Numbered from the stretch's first letter, positions 1-8,797 are shown. The stretch is DNA of 64,000 nt from Priestia endophytica DSM 13796 (GCF_900115845.1 NZ_FOXX01000006.1:229231-293230); one strand, 5' to 3'. The notes: a model not told the origin generated them from the sequence alone. Translations and numbers: made by a program.

Positions 1-660
1 GCTTTTGATGGCATCAAATACATTCGTTGGTCCACCTAAGTCAAATAGCACAACAACGGGTACTAGAATAAGAGCAAGAAACATAATAATACCTTGCACA
101 AAATCTGTTAAACTTACAGCTAGAAAGCCACCGAAAAGGGTATAAGCAACAACAACAATAGCGATAAGAAACATGCCATATTTGTATTCTAACCCAAAAG
201 CAGATTCAAATAATCGTCCACCTGATACTAATCCAGATGAGGTATAAAGTGTAAAGAAAACTAAAATAACAAGTGCTGATACTAACCGCAACACACGACT
301 TTTATCTTCAAATCGATTTTCAAAATAATCGGGAATCGTAATGGAGTCATCAGCAACATATGTGTATGTTCGAAGCCGTGGAGCTACAAGTAAATAATTT
401 AAGTATGCTCCAATTGATAGTCCAACAGCAAGCCATATTCCAGATAATCCTGTTGTATACAATGCACCAGGAAGCCCCATAAGCATCCATCCGCTCATGT
501 CAGATGCTCCTGCTGAAAGGGCAGTAACTGCAGGACCAAGTCCGCGTCCTCCTAACATGTACCCCGATATATCATCTGTTGATTTTTTATATGCATACCA
601 ACCTATTGCGAGCATCCCTAAAAAGTAAATGCCCAATGTAATATAAGAACCAATGTCCAC
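1..660 (-). CDS. putP: Sodium/proline symporter, N-terminal part (runs off left edge)
   Basis: Na+-coupled proline importer of the SSS family, a multi-spanning membrane protein. The visible 220 residues begin with GTG at 660, preceded by GGGAGAGA, and stay open to base 1, so the C-terminal half lies outside the window. They show the hydrophobic N-terminal helix, the [15 protein letters not shown] motif typical of PutP/OpuE, and five or so membrane segments. Sequence alone cannot separate catabolic PutP from osmoprotective OpuE. A P5C dehydrogenase gene lies about 31 kb away in the same window, so proline catabolism is possible but not shown by linkage. Confidence 0.9.
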   Translation of the reverse strand, partial: MDIGSYITLGIYFLGMLAIGWYAYKKSTDDISGYMLGGRGLGPAVTALSAGASDMSGWMLMGLPGALYTTGLSGIWLAVGLSIGAYLNYLLVAPRLRTYTYVADDSITIPDYFENRFEDKSRVLRLVSALVILVFFTLYTSSGLVSGGRLFESAFGLEYKYGMFLIAIVVVAYTLFGGFLAVSLTDFVQGIIMFLALILVPVVVLFDLGGPTNVFDAIKS

Positions 661-735
661 CAAATCTCTCCCTTGTTTGTTTTTACGCTTTAAGCGCTGG
701 TGAAGTGAATTATTTCTCTTATTCTATGAGAAAAT

Positions 736-764
736 AATTTAACTATTCGGACTATTATTGTAAA
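736..764 (-). promoter_or_regulatory. Candidate sigma-A promoter of putP
   Basis: On the minus strand TTTACA (759-764) and TAAATT (736-741) are separated by 17 bases, about 75 bases before the GTG start of the symporter. Spacing is ideal but both hexamers are imperfect. No convincing regulator site was identified. Confidence 0.35.
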
Positions 765-989
765 GTAAAAAAGACTAGGAGTAAAGTCTGTTTTGAGTAA
801 ATATGACTATTATCACCGAAAAAGGTAAAAATATCAAAGGGCCAATAAAATGATATGTTTAAGGAAATATAGCTTGTTTTAAAGAATTTGAAGAGAAGGA
901 ATATAGTTCTTTTTACCTGTTCGGAATCTCTTGTTAAATTCGTATTCTTATAATAAAGAGAGAAGCGATTTATTCTCTTTCTCCTCATA
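765..989. other. Intergenic AT-rich stretch without a supported gene
   Basis: Divergent spacer between the symporter promoter and the riboswitch promoter. An open frame on the minus strand (755-1069) has no SD site and no recognisable protein features, so I do not call it. Nothing else was seen. Confidence 0.5.
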
Positions 990-1017
990 TTGCAATTGGA
1001 TACATTTGCTTTATAAT
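990..1017 (+). promoter_or_regulatory. Candidate promoter of the riboswitch-importer operon
   Basis: TTGCAA (990-995) and a perfect TATAAT (1012-1017) with a 16-base spacer. A start near 1024 would place the whole cobalamin riboswitch in the 5' leader of the importer mRNA. Confidence 0.6.
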
Positions 1018-1089
1018 ATAGAAGAACTGCATTTGTAATAATTAGAATATCAGGTTTTAAAAAGTGCAAAAACTAAAAATTTTATAAAG

Positions 1090-1275
1090 TTTGGAAATAG
1101 GTGTAAAGCATAGTTTGCTTGCTTAAAAGGGAAGTCGATGAAATTTCGACACGGACCCGCCACTGTGAATGGAGTATAGGAGCTTTAAATAGCCACTGAA
1201 CAAAAGTTCGGGAAGGTAAAAGGCTCTTTTCCTAAGTCAGGAGACCTGCCTGTTTTAACATCGCTGTTCGACCTA
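1090..1275 (+). promoter_or_regulatory. Cobalamin riboswitch
   Basis: Adenosylcobalamin-sensing leader RNA. Visible hallmarks in order are the core segment CCGCCACTGTGAA (about 1158), GCCACTG (about 1191), GGGAAGG (about 1210), and the B12 box AAGTCAGGAGACCTGCC at 1234-1250. It lies between a promoter and an intrinsic terminator (1331-1373), the usual layout of a transcription-attenuating 'off' switch. Downstream genes encode a Nik/Opp-type ABC importer, so the expected effect is to stop metal uptake when cobalamin is plentiful. The outer boundaries are approximate, because the P1 stem was not folded computationally. Confidence 0.92.
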
Positions 1276-1299
1276 CGGGAGTTTAGGGAGGTGGTTAGA

Positions 1300-1380
1300 A
1301 TGCCTGTTTTCTTAAACTTTATGAATATAAAAGCATGTCTAACCTTTGAAAGGGAAGACATGCTTATTTTTTTAGCCTAG
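1300..1380 (+). CDS. Possible 26-residue leader peptide overlapping the riboswitch terminator
   Basis: ATG at 1300 follows a near-perfect SD (AGGGAGGTG, 1285-1293) at 6-7 bases. The frame reads through the whole terminator hairpin to TAG at 1378-1380 and encodes 26 residues beginning MPVFLNFMNIK. No homologue is recognised. A ribosome on this frame would cover or melt the terminator, so translation could affect read-through. It may equally be chance, since hairpin sequences are often open in one frame. The SD is the main support. Confidence 0.3.
   Translation: MPVFLNFMNIKACLTFEREDMLIFLA
1331..1373 (+). terminator. Intrinsic terminator of the cobalamin riboswitch
   Basis: Stem AAGCATGTCT (1331-1340) pairs perfectly with AGACATGCTT (1356-1365), followed by a run of seven T. 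It is the expression platform between aptamer and importer genes. Confidence 0.9.
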
Positions 1381-1404
1381 ATAAATAAAAGGAGAGAGAA
1401 GAAA

Positions 1405-2937
1405 ATGAAAAAAGCGCGCAGTTATCCAGTTATTTTAGCTCTATTATGTTTTGTTTTTTTAGCTATAGCAGGCTGTTCAGAAGGACAAGATAGGGCAGAG
1501 TCAGACTCGAAAAAATTATCCTTTGCTTTCCCATGGAGTCCAAAGAGCCTTGATCCACACGGTAGCGATAGCTGGGAAGTCATGCGATCTGGTGTAGGTG
1601 AAACACTTGTAAAACTAAACGAAGACTTAAAATCAGAACCTTGGTTAGCAAGCAGCTGGGAAAGAAAAAATCGTAAAACGTGGATACTCACATTAAGGAA
1701 AAATGTAAGCTTTCATAATGGAGAGAAAATGAGCGCTGAAAGTGTAAAAAAATCGCTTCTACGTTCAAATGAAAAAGACTCAAAGGTTAAAGATTTATTA
1801 AACTTGGAAACTATTCATGTTATCGATAATCACAAAATTGAGATTGTTACAAAACAACCAAACGAAGCTTTAATTTCACATCTAGCGGATCCATCTACAA
1901 TTATTGCAGACGTCTCTACATTAGATGAAAAAGAGGAATATCCTGCCCTTACGGGAGCTTTTCAATTTGAGGAATTTAACAAAGACGAATCGCTGATTAT
2001 GAAGAGAAATGAGGGCTATTGGGGACAGAAAGCAAGGGTTGAGGAGATTGATATAAAATTCATATCAGATGGAAATACGAGACTTATGGCTTTACAATCA
2101 GGAGACGTTGACGGTGCTGTTGATATTTCAACAGATCAAATTAGCGTACTGAAAAACAGCGGGAATATAAACGTCTTAACTGCTCCTTCACTTCGAACTC
2201 ATATGATGATGTTCAATATGAACTCAGCTCGCGTAACAAATCCTTCGGTTCGACAAGCAATTGATAAAGTCTTGCCGAGAGAAGAGATCTTAACGGCTAT
2301 TATGAAAAATGAAGGAACGAATGGAAATGGCCCATTTCCAGAAGTATTGTCTTTTGGAAAAGTAAAGCAGAGACAAGAAAATCAGTCTTTTGATTCTTTA
2401 ATGAAACAAGGAGGTTATACGAAAGAGGAAGGAGTATGGACTAAGGGTGGAGAGCCTTTGCAACTAACAATGCTGACTTTCCCTCAACGACCAGAGTTGA
2501 CGGTAATGGCTGAAACGATTCAAAGTTCACTATTAAAAGAAGGGATAAAAGTAAAGGTAAGAAGTGTGGAAAATATTGATGAAGTTCTTGCGGAGGATCA
2601 TTGGGACTTATCCATGTATAGCATGCTGACAGCACATACGGGAGATGCTCAATATTTCTTAAACTTGTTTTATAATTCTAAGAGCCTAGCAAATGTAAGT
2701 CATTATAATTCAGCTGAGGTGGACAAACTGTTGACAGAATTAAATCAAACTTCTGGAGAAAAAGAGCGTGAAGAAATCGCAATAAAAATCGGTAATCAAA
2801 TTAATAAAGATATTCCTCAATCTTTTATCGTTTATCCAAATACCGTATTTGGAGTGAATGAAAAGGTGAAAAACTTTGAGCCAAGTCCAATCGAGTATTA
2901 CTATATTACTCCAAACGTTGATGTGAGCCCATCTTAA
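1405..2937 (+). CDS. nikA: Nickel/cobalt-type ABC importer, substrate-binding lipoprotein
   Basis: Extracytoplasmic solute receptor of the NikA/OppA/CntA class (SBP_bac_5 fold), 510 residues, tethered by a lipid at Cys24 (lipobox IAGC). The mature protein shows the family's opening (lysine-rich, LDPHGSDSWEV), the GETLVKL segment and the PWLASSWE block. SD GGAGAGAGAAG precedes the ATG. It is the first gene after the cobalamin riboswitch and abuts the permease gene with no gap (TAA then ATG). The riboswitch argues for cobalt, or possibly a metal-chelate, rather than peptides. The family also contains nickel and opine-metal receptors, so the ligand is inferred. The gene symbol denotes family only. 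Confidence 0.85.
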   Translation: MKKARSYPVILALLCFVFLAIAGCSEGQDRAESDSKKLSFAFPWSPKSLDPHGSDSWEVMRSGVGETLVKLNEDLKSEPWLASSWERKNRKTWILTLRKNVSFHNGEKMSAESVKKSLLRSNEKDSKVKDLLNLETIHVIDNHKIEIVTKQPNEALISHLADPSTIIADVSTLDEKEEYPALTGAFQFEEFNKDESLIMKRNEGYWGQKARVEEIDIKFISDGNTRLMALQSGDVDGAVDISTDQISVLKNSGNINVLTAPSLRTHMMMFNMNSARVTNPSVRQAIDKVLPREEILTAIMKNEGTNGNGPFPEVLSFGKVKQRQENQSFDSLMKQGGYTKEEGVWTKGGEPLQLTMLTFPQRPELTVMAETIQSSLLKEGIKVKVRSVENIDEVLAEDHWDLSMYSMLTAHTGDAQYFLNLFYNSKSLANVSHYNSAEVDKLLTELNQTSGEKEREEIAIKIGNQINKDIPQSFIVYPNTVFGVNEKVKNFEPSPIEYYYITPNVDVSPS

Positions 2938-3867
2938 ATGATTCGCTTTATCGTTGAACGCGTTGTACAGCTTGTTCTTGTCGTTTTTCTTATGTCAACA
3001 TTCACATTTTTATTGCTTAGGCTAGCCCCGGGAGATCCTGCACGCATTATGTTAACAGCTCATAACGTCCCTGCATCACAGGAAGCGTTAGATAGCGTAA
3101 GAGCAGAGCTTGGTTTAACAAACACACTCCCCGTTCAGTATGTGTATTGGATAAAAGACGTATTTACAGGACAGTGGGGAGTGTCCTATATGTCAAAACA
3201 GCCTGTACTTGAAGAAATTGTGAGAAGAATTCCAGCCACATTTGAACTAGCACTAGGCGGTTTAGGGGTTATGCTTTTTATGACTTTTCTTTTGGGAATG
3301 TCAACAGCCCTCCGTTCACAAGGAATAGTGAATCGTTTTGGGAAGGGACTTGCGCTTGTTGGCTCATCTCTTCCATCATTTTGGCTCGGATTTTTACTTA
3401 TATATATTTGTTCTGTAAAGTATCAGTTGCTTCCTTCAATGGGAAGAGGGAGCTTAGAGAATTTAGTATTGCCAGCTATCACACTTGGTTTTGGACTTGG
3501 AACAGTGTATGCCCGTGTATTCCGAGAGCATTTGCTTGATGTTTTACAAAAGCCTTTTGTGAAAGCAGCAAGAGCAAGAGGACAGTCTGAGTTTTCCCTT
3601 TTAACAGGTGAAGTATTGAAACATGCTATATTACCAATGATTACGATGACAGGGACGAGCTTTGCTTTTATGCTTGGCGGGAGTATCATTGTTGAAACGG
3701 TTTTTTCTTGGCCTGGATTAGGTCGTTACATCATTGATGCGATTAATATGAGAGACTATCCTATTATTCAAGGGTATGTTATTTTTACGACTTTCTTATT
3801 TGTGCTAATTCATATTTTAATAGATATATTGTGTAGTTTTGTTGACCCTCGGTTACGGGCCAACTAG
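2938..3867 (+). CDS. nikB: ABC importer permease, NikB/OppB type
   Basis: Inner-membrane permease of 309 residues with about six membrane helices. The OppB/NikB start (hydrophobic helix then LLRLAPGDPAR) and the cytoplasmic coupling region around residues 190-235 (VKAARARGQSE, then VLKHAILPMI) are clear. Its ATG directly follows the stop of the receptor gene, which indicates translational coupling. It should pair with the next permease to form the translocation channel. Confidence 0.9.
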   Translation: MIRFIVERVVQLVLVVFLMSTFTFLLLRLAPGDPARIMLTAHNVPASQEALDSVRAELGLTNTLPVQYVYWIKDVFTGQWGVSYMSKQPVLEEIVRRIPATFELALGGLGVMLFMTFLLGMSTALRSQGIVNRFGKGLALVGSSLPSFWLGFLLIYICSVKYQLLPSMGRGSLENLVLPAITLGFGLGTVYARVFREHLLDVLQKPFVKAARARGQSEFSLLTGEVLKHAILPMITMTGTSFAFMLGGSIIVETVFSWPGLGRYIIDAINMRDYPIIQGYVIFTTFLFVLIHILIDILCSFVDPRLRAN

Positions 3868-3878
3868 GAGGAAAAAGA

Positions 3879-4691
3879 ATGACACATCAGTTTTATAAAA
3901 AATATAGCCGAGGAATGAAAGGTGTAAGTTTTCTTATCGTTCTTTTACTTGTGGGACTGTTAGCGCCTCTTTTGGCACCGCATAATCCTTTAGATACGAA
4001 TTTGGCTCAGCGGTTACATCCGCCAAGTTCTACTTATCCATTTGGAACAGATCATGTGGGAAGATGCATACTGTCTCGTATTTTGTATGGAATGAGAATA
4101 AGTGTTGGAGGAGCTTTCCTCATTATGATTAATACGATTCTTATTAGCCTTCCAATTGGTCTTTTAGCAGGATACAAAAGTAGAAAGGGCACCTTTTTTC
4201 TGCGCATTATGGATGGTTTTCTGGCTGTGCCTGATATTGTTCTTACTATTGCTATTGTTGGTGTGCTAGGGCAAGGGTTTATAAATATGATGATTGCAGT
4301 TGTAATTGTTCGGTGGGCAAACTATGTGCGCATTGTGCGTAGTTTTGTTTTAAATATTTGTGAGGAAGATTACATAAAAGGAGCAAGAATGGCTGGAAAT
4401 ACGCACTTTCAAGTGATTGTAAGATATATTGTTCCATCTATTTTTACTCCACTTACTGTTTTTATTTCTCTTGATATGGGCAAGATCGTGCTTTTAATGG
4501 CAGGGTTATCTTTTCTTGGATTAGGTGTACAACCACCAACGCCTGAGTGGGGAGTTATGCTTCATGATGGAGCTTCTTATTTTCAAAGTGCTCCACACGT
4601 TATGCTGTTTCCAGGGCTCTTTGTTTTACTTTTTGTATTAGTATGTCAGCTTATAAGTGAAGATTTAAAAAAGAATAGTGGTGAACGTTAA
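3879..4691 (+). CDS. nikC: ABC importer permease, NikC/OppC type
   Basis: Second permease subunit, 270 residues, SD AGGAGG at 3867-3872. It has the OppC/NikC signature FGTDHVGRCILSRILYGMR near residue 55-75, and the coupling helix YIKGARMAGNTHFQVIVRY near 165-185. The C-terminal motif GLGVQPPTPEWG is typical of this family. The 3' end overlaps the first ATPase gene by 14 bases. Confidence 0.9.
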   Translation: MTHQFYKKYSRGMKGVSFLIVLLLVGLLAPLLAPHNPLDTNLAQRLHPPSSTYPFGTDHVGRCILSRILYGMRISVGGAFLIMINTILISLPIGLLAGYKSRKGTFFLRIMDGFLAVPDIVLTIAIVGVLGQGFINMMIAVVIVRWANYVRIVRSFVLNICEEDYIKGARMAGNTHFQVIVRYIVPSIFTPLTVFISLDMGKIVLLMAGLSFLGLGVQPPTPEWGVMLHDGASYFQSAPHVMLFPGLFVLLFVLVCQLISEDLKKNSGER

Positions 4692-5406
4692 ATTGAAAAA
4701 TGACGCGTTGTTGCAGGTAGAGAATTTAGAAATCTCCACAATTATAAAAGAGAAGAAGGTCCCTCTCATAAAAGGAGCTTCATTTCATATTCACAAAGGG
4801 GAAATTGTTGCTTTAGTAGGAGAGAGCGGTTGTGGAAAAAGCCTAACAGCTCATGCCTTAGTAGGCCTGCTTGAGAAGAACTGTCAAGTGACAGGAGGAG
4901 CCATTTATTATAAAAGTAAACGTTTAGATGAAAGGGATAAAAAAGATTTTCAGCGAATAAGGGGCCATGAAGTAGGCCTGCTTATCCAAGAATCTTTGAA
5001 TGGTTTGAACCCGCTTCATACTGTGAAAAAACATATAAAAAGAACGCTTAAAAAGCATAGAGATTTACCAAAGGATAAAAAGCATATTTATGAGCTCTTA
5101 CAAAGTGTTGGATTTAAAGATCCAGGCTATATTTTATCTTCCTATCCTTTTGAACTTAGCGGTGGTATGCGTCAGCGCGTCCTCCTCTCGATGATGCTTA
5201 GTTTAAAACCATCTCTTCTTATTGCAGATGAACCAACAACAGCTCTTGACACAATCAATAAAGAGAAAGTAATGCAGTTGCTAAAAAAACTTCAAAAACA
5301 ATATGGGTTAACCGTTTTGCTTATTTCTCATGATCAAGAGAGTGTGGCAAGAATTGCAGATCGAGTCATTAGAATGAAGAAAGGAGGAAAGATAGTATGT
5401 TCTTAA
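4678..5406 (+). CDS. nikD: ABC importer ATPase, NikD/OppD type
   Basis: Cytoplasmic ATPase of 242 residues. Walker A GESGCGKS, Q-loop, signature LSGGMRQR, Walker B LLIADEP and the switch His (LLISHD) are all intact. The start is GTG, either 4678 or 4681 (adjacent in-frame GTGs), within the end of the permease gene, so expression is probably coupled. It is shorter than many OppD proteins because it lacks the C-terminal oligopeptide/dipeptide extension. That fits metal importers better than peptide importers. Confidence 0.88.
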   Translation: MVNVKLKNDALLQVENLEISTIIKEKKVPLIKGASFHIHKGEIVALVGESGCGKSLTAHALVGLLEKNCQVTGGAIYYKSKRLDERDKKDFQRIRGHEVGLLIQESLNGLNPLHTVKKHIKRTLKKHRDLPKDKKHIYELLQSVGFKDPGYILSSYPFELSGGMRQRVLLSMMLSLKPSLLIADEPTTALDTINKEKVMQLLKKLQKQYGLTVLLISHDQESVARIADRVIRMKKGGKIVCS

Positions 5407-6173
5407 AACTAGAGTCGGTTACAAAAGAATACCAAACACAAAGACGCTTTCGTTCCTCCTCTATAACCGCCGTGGATACGGTAAGTTTGAATATAAAAAA
5501 AGGAGAGCGGATAGGATTAGTCGGGGAGAGTGGAAGTGGAAAAAGTACATTAGCAAAACTCATTACAAAATTTGAGAGCATTACAAAAGGTGAAATTTTT
5601 ATAAATGGATATTCTGTACATAATGGTGATTTGAGCGAGCTTGAGTTATATAAAAAAGTTCAGCTCGTTTTTCAAGACTCCTCTTTTTCCCTCTCTCCGA
5701 GGATGCCTGTTAAAGCTCTTATAGAAGAGCCATTGCGAAATTTCTTTAAGTTGAATAAGGAAGAAAGAGAGAAGAAATGCTTTTCGTTGATTCAAAAAGT
5801 AGGTCTTGATGAAACATTCTTAGAAAGATATCCAGGAGAGTTAAGCGGAGGGCAGAAACAGCGAGTATGTATTGCAAGAGCAATAGCTGTAGAGCCTGAG
5901 CTTATTATATTTGATGAAAGTCTCGCAAGCCTTGATCAACCGGCTCAAATGTCTATCATTCATATGCTTCTTGACTTACAAAAAGAAAAAGGTTTAGCAT
6001 ACTTATTTATTACCCATGATTTAGCATCAGCCAAAAAGCTTTGTGAAGGGATTGCTGTGATGTACAAAGGTAAAATTGTTGAAGTCGTAAAAGACTGGAA
6101 AACGGATCCATTTACACATCCTTATGCAAAACTCCTTTTTCATAAAAATGAAGTAAAAACCATCTTTTTATAG
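5397..6173 (+). CDS. nikE: ABC importer ATPase, NikE/OppF type
   Basis: Second ATPase, 258 residues, SD AAAGGAGGAAAG and ATG at 5397, overlapping the preceding gene by 10 bases. Walker A GESGSGKST, signature LSGGQKQR and Walker B LIIFDES are present. The Walker B glutamate is followed by SLASLD, as in NikE. The stop codon lies inside the operon terminator. It completes a receptor-two permease-two ATPase importer under the cobalamin riboswitch. Confidence 0.88.
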   Translation: MFLKLESVTKEYQTQRRFRSSSITAVDTVSLNIKKGERIGLVGESGSGKSTLAKLITKFESITKGEIFINGYSVHNGDLSELELYKKVQLVFQDSSFSLSPRMPVKALIEEPLRNFFKLNKEEREKKCFSLIQKVGLDETFLERYPGELSGGQKQRVCIARAIAVEPELIIFDESLASLDQPAQMSIIHMLLDLQKEKGLAYLFITHDLASAKKLCEGIAVMYKGKIVEVVKDWKTDPFTHPYAKLLFHKNEVKTIFL

Positions 6174-6189
6174 ATGGTTTTATTTTTTA
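6155..6189 (+). terminator. Terminator of the importer operon
   Basis: AAAACCATCT pairs with AGATGGTTTT around a five-base loop, followed by ATTTTTT. The stop codon of the last ATPase gene lies within the hairpin. Confidence 0.85.
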
Positions 6190-6296
6190 CCATAAAAAGT
6201 AATCGAAAAGAACGATAATTAACGCTATAATACAAAGAAAAATGAAAATCAGCTTGATTATTCTATATTTTTGAAACGCTTTAAGGTTTCAATCGT

Positions 6297-6302
6297 TATA
6301 AT
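6297..6302 (+). promoter_or_regulatory. Perfect -10 hexamer before the deacetylase gene
   Basis: TATAAT at 6297-6302. The best upstream -35 candidate (TTGAAA, 6271-6276) is 20 bases away, which is long. Its position argues against the far-upstream TTG start (6271) for the next gene and for the TTG at 6337. Confidence 0.35.
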
Positions 6303-6336
6303 AGAGGAGAAAAAGCGAAAGGAAAGAGGGGAGACC

Positions 6337-7065
6337 TTGTTTATTGTAGAACTATTATTTGTTGCAATTATCTTGTTTCTTATTTACAGTATTTTGCCAA
6401 CGCTTTTCATTCGTTTGTCTTCTCTTCGTATTGTTAAGAAAGGCGTAGGAGAAAAAAAGATTTCTCTCACTTTTGATGATGGTCCACATCCTCAATATAC
6501 GAAGAACCTTCTTGATTTATTGAAAAGGCACAATGTAAAAGCAACTTTTTTTGTTGTAGGAGAGCATGCTTTAAAGCACCCGCACTTATTGAGAAGAATG
6601 GTTATTGAAGGCCATGAAATAGGGATTCATCACTACAAGCACAAAAGTGGATGGTTTTTAACACCCGGAAAATTGAAAAAGGAACTCAAAATGTGCCAAG
6701 AGGCGATCGAGCATATTACAGGAAGAGAAGTGAGATATTATAGACCGCCATGGGGCCATTTTAATATATGTACACTAGCATTAGCAAAAACATATCAAAT
6801 TATTATGTGGTCTGTAATCTTGCAAGATTGGAAAATCGAAAAGGGAGAAAGCACTCTCTCAAAACGCTTAATCGAAGGGCTTTGCGATGGTCATATTTAT
6901 CTTTTACACGATAATGGTTCCACATTTGGAGCCGAAGAACAGGCTCCTCGTATTATGATTGAGCAGCTTTCTTTGTTTTTAGATGAAATGCACAAAAGAA
7001 ATTTCACATGTGTAAGCTTACAAGACCTTATAGTAGGGAAGAAACACTATAGAATAGGACATTAA
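6337..7065 (+). CDS. Membrane-anchored polysaccharide deacetylase (NodB domain)
   Basis: Zinc-dependent carbohydrate esterase family 4 protein of about 243 residues, likely acting on a wall or envelope polysaccharide. I chose TTG at 6337 because AAAGAGGGGAG precedes it and a TATAAT lies upstream. A frame open to 6271 would start inside the promoter. One N-terminal membrane helix (residues 1-25) is followed by the catalytic domain with TFDDGPHP, the His motif IGIHHYKH, RPPWGH and LLHDNG. It is followed four bases later by a DedA gene and then a UgtP-like glycosyltransferase, an arrangement recalling the ykoNPQSTX region of B. subtilis. The substrate is unknown. Confidence 0.82.
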   Translation: MFIVELLFVAIILFLIYSILPTLFIRLSSLRIVKKGVGEKKISLTFDDGPHPQYTKNLLDLLKRHNVKATFFVVGEHALKHPHLLRRMVIEGHEIGIHHYKHKSGWFLTPGKLKKELKMCQEAIEHITGREVRYYRPPWGHFNICTLALAKTYQIIMWSVILQDWKIEKGESTLSKRLIEGLCDGHIYLLHDNGSTFGAEEQAPRIMIEQLSLFLDEMHKRNFTCVSLQDLIVGKKHYRIGH

Positions 7066-7068
7066 AAA

Positions 7069-7650
7069 ATGAATGTAGATCAAATTACTGAGTATTTACT
7101 AACATATGGATATTGGATCATTTTACTTGTGTTATTTTGCGGAATTGTTGGAATACCAGCGCCAGAAGAGACGTTTCTTGTCTTTATAGGTATGCTTATT
7201 GCCAAACATCAGCTTTCATTTTATGGGAGCATTGGAAGTGCTTTTGCAGGAACATTAGTTGGAATGCTCTGTGCTTATTTTATAGGAAGAAAAGTTGGTA
7301 GTCCGTTTGTAAAGAAGTTTGGTAAATACATTAAGATCACAGAGGAGAATAGGGAAGAAACATATAGGAATTTTAAACGTCATGGAAAGCTGTCAACGTT
7401 GTTATGTTTGTTCATCCCAGGTTTTCGTCAAATAACGCCGTACGTAGCTGGAATCACAGGGTTTCCAGTTCTTTCATACCTGCTTTTTGCAACACTTGGG
7501 AGTGGCTTATGGGTTGTGTTGTATATTATAGGCGGCTATTTTATTGGAAATCGTATCCCTGTTGAATATGTCTCGTTTTTAGGACTAGCAGCATTGATTG
7601 GGTTTATTGTTGTGATCATTGTAAAAAAACGAAAGAAAACAAGTAAATAA
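7069..7650 (+). CDS. DedA family membrane protein
   Basis: 193-residue SNARE-associated/DedA (VTT) protein with about five membrane segments. The family is implicated in lipid scrambling and membrane homeostasis. Typical features are GIPAPEETFLVFIGML near residue 25-40, the long re-entrant region, and FIPGFRQITPYVAGITG near 115-130, where the conserved Arg lies. It follows the deacetylase gene by three bases and has a weak SD, so it is probably translated from the same mRNA. Context suggests export or flipping of lipid-linked material, but that is inference. Confidence 0.88.
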   Translation: MNVDQITEYLLTYGYWIILLVLFCGIVGIPAPEETFLVFIGMLIAKHQLSFYGSIGSAFAGTLVGMLCAYFIGRKVGSPFVKKFGKYIKITEENREETYRNFKRHGKLSTLLCLFIPGFRQITPYVAGITGFPVLSYLLFATLGSGLWVVLYIIGGYFIGNRIPVEYVSFLGLAALIGFIVVIIVKKRKKTSK

Positions 7651-7663
7651 GGAGGTGCATTCC

Positions 7664-8797
7664 TTGAAGAAAGTTCTTTTTTTACCTTTATTTCAAATGC
7701 CATCTGGGCATCACCAAGTGGCAGATGCACTTATGTATGAAATTGAAAAAACAACGGAAAATGTAACATGCAAAAAAGTAGATTTCCTAAGCTATTGGAA
7801 TAAACATATCGAGAAATTGGTGGAATCTAGTTATTTGAAAATGATCCATGCTTTTCCTAATATGTATGACTGGGTTTATCGTAATTTTATGTACAACCAA
7901 TTTACAAACAAGCAAGTTTCTTTACTAAATCGCATTTATAGTTTGCGTTTTGAGGAAAAAATGCTCCAGCTAATTCAAGAAGAGCAGCCTGATTCTATTG
8001 TTTGCACACACTGTTTTCCTTCTGCTATTTTAAGTCGCTTAAAGCAGCGCAAGGCCATCAATATTCCTGTTGTGAATGTATATACGGATTTTTTTATCAA
8101 CAGTATTTGGGGTGGGGCTGAAATTGACTACCATTTAGTGAACGATATGCAGATGAAGCAAGAGCTTATCCAACGTTTCGCTATTCCTGCTTCACATATT
8201 TTTATAACAGGAATTCCTGTAAACGGGAAAATTGGAGGGAAATGCAGCTCTTCTAGAAAAATGAAAAAGCAGATTTTAGTTGCAGGAGGAAGTATTGGAT
8301 TAGGGAAAATGAATGATTACCTCCAGCAAATTAAACATTCAAGCAATTATCACTATACTGTTTTATGCGGGAAAAATGAAAAGCTGTACGAAGAATTGAA
8401 GAGATGGAACATACCGCATATTGAACCAAAGGCCTTTATTTCTTCACGTGAGGAAATGAACGAATTATATGCAAGATCAGATGCACTTGTGACAAAGCCA
8501 GGAGGAATTACAATTAGTGAAGCATTAAAGCTAGGGTTGCCTATTTTTATTCATTCTTCACTTCCAGGTCAAGAGCGTATCAATTTAAAACGAATTATTG
8601 ATAAAGGGCTTGCTGTAATGCTTCATGAAGACCAAGGATTTGAAGAGCAGCTTTCACTTGTTCTAGAAGATAAATGGAAAAGAAGAAGTCTTATTAAACG
8701 AATGGAAGATATGGTAAACAAACGCGAAAAAATTGCATATGAAATTATTGTAGATATCGCTGTTAAAACCTCGTTGCTTCATGTACGTCATGTTTAA
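7664..8797 (+). CDS. UgtP/MGDG-synthase-like glycosyltransferase
   Basis: GT28/GT-B glycosyltransferase of about 377 residues, probably transferring a sugar to a lipid acceptor. The start is taken as TTG at 7664, eight bases after AAGGAGG. The in-frame GTG at 7655 overlaps the SD itself. The N-terminal acceptor domain begins PLFQMPSGHHQVADAL, the MGDG-synthase-type GHHQ motif. The donor domain has VAGGSIGLGK and TKPGGITISEAL, the UDP-sugar site. Third gene of an apparent operon with the deacetylase and DedA protein. It resembles YkoN/UgtP, but the exact product is not predictable. Confidence 0.82.
   Translation: MKKVLFLPLFQMPSGHHQVADALMYEIEKTTENVTCKKVDFLSYWNKHIEKLVESSYLKMIHAFPNMYDWVYRNFMYNQFTNKQVSLLNRIYSLRFEEKMLQLIQEEQPDSIVCTHCFPSAILSRLKQRKAINIPVVNVYTDFFINSIWGGAEIDYHLVNDMQMKQELIQRFAIPASHIFITGIPVNGKIGGKCSSSRKMKKQILVAGGSIGLGKMNDYLQQIKHSSNYHYTVLCGKNEKLYEELKRWNIPHIEPKAFISSREEMNELYARSDALVTKPGGITISEALKLGLPIFIHSSLPGQERINLKRIIDKGLAVMLHEDQGFEEQLSLVLEDKWKRRSLIKRMEDMVNKREKIAYEIIVDIAVKTSLLHVRHV

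Noticed and set aside
755..1069. 104-codon frame on the minus strand
   Set aside because: No SD, no recognisable protein features, and it covers the clear promoter (990-1017) of the riboswitch on the other strand.
6271..6336. N-terminal extension of the polysaccharide deacetylase
   Set aside because: It starts at a TTG upstream of TATAAT and without an SD. TTG 6337 has a strong SD and gives a normal membrane anchor.
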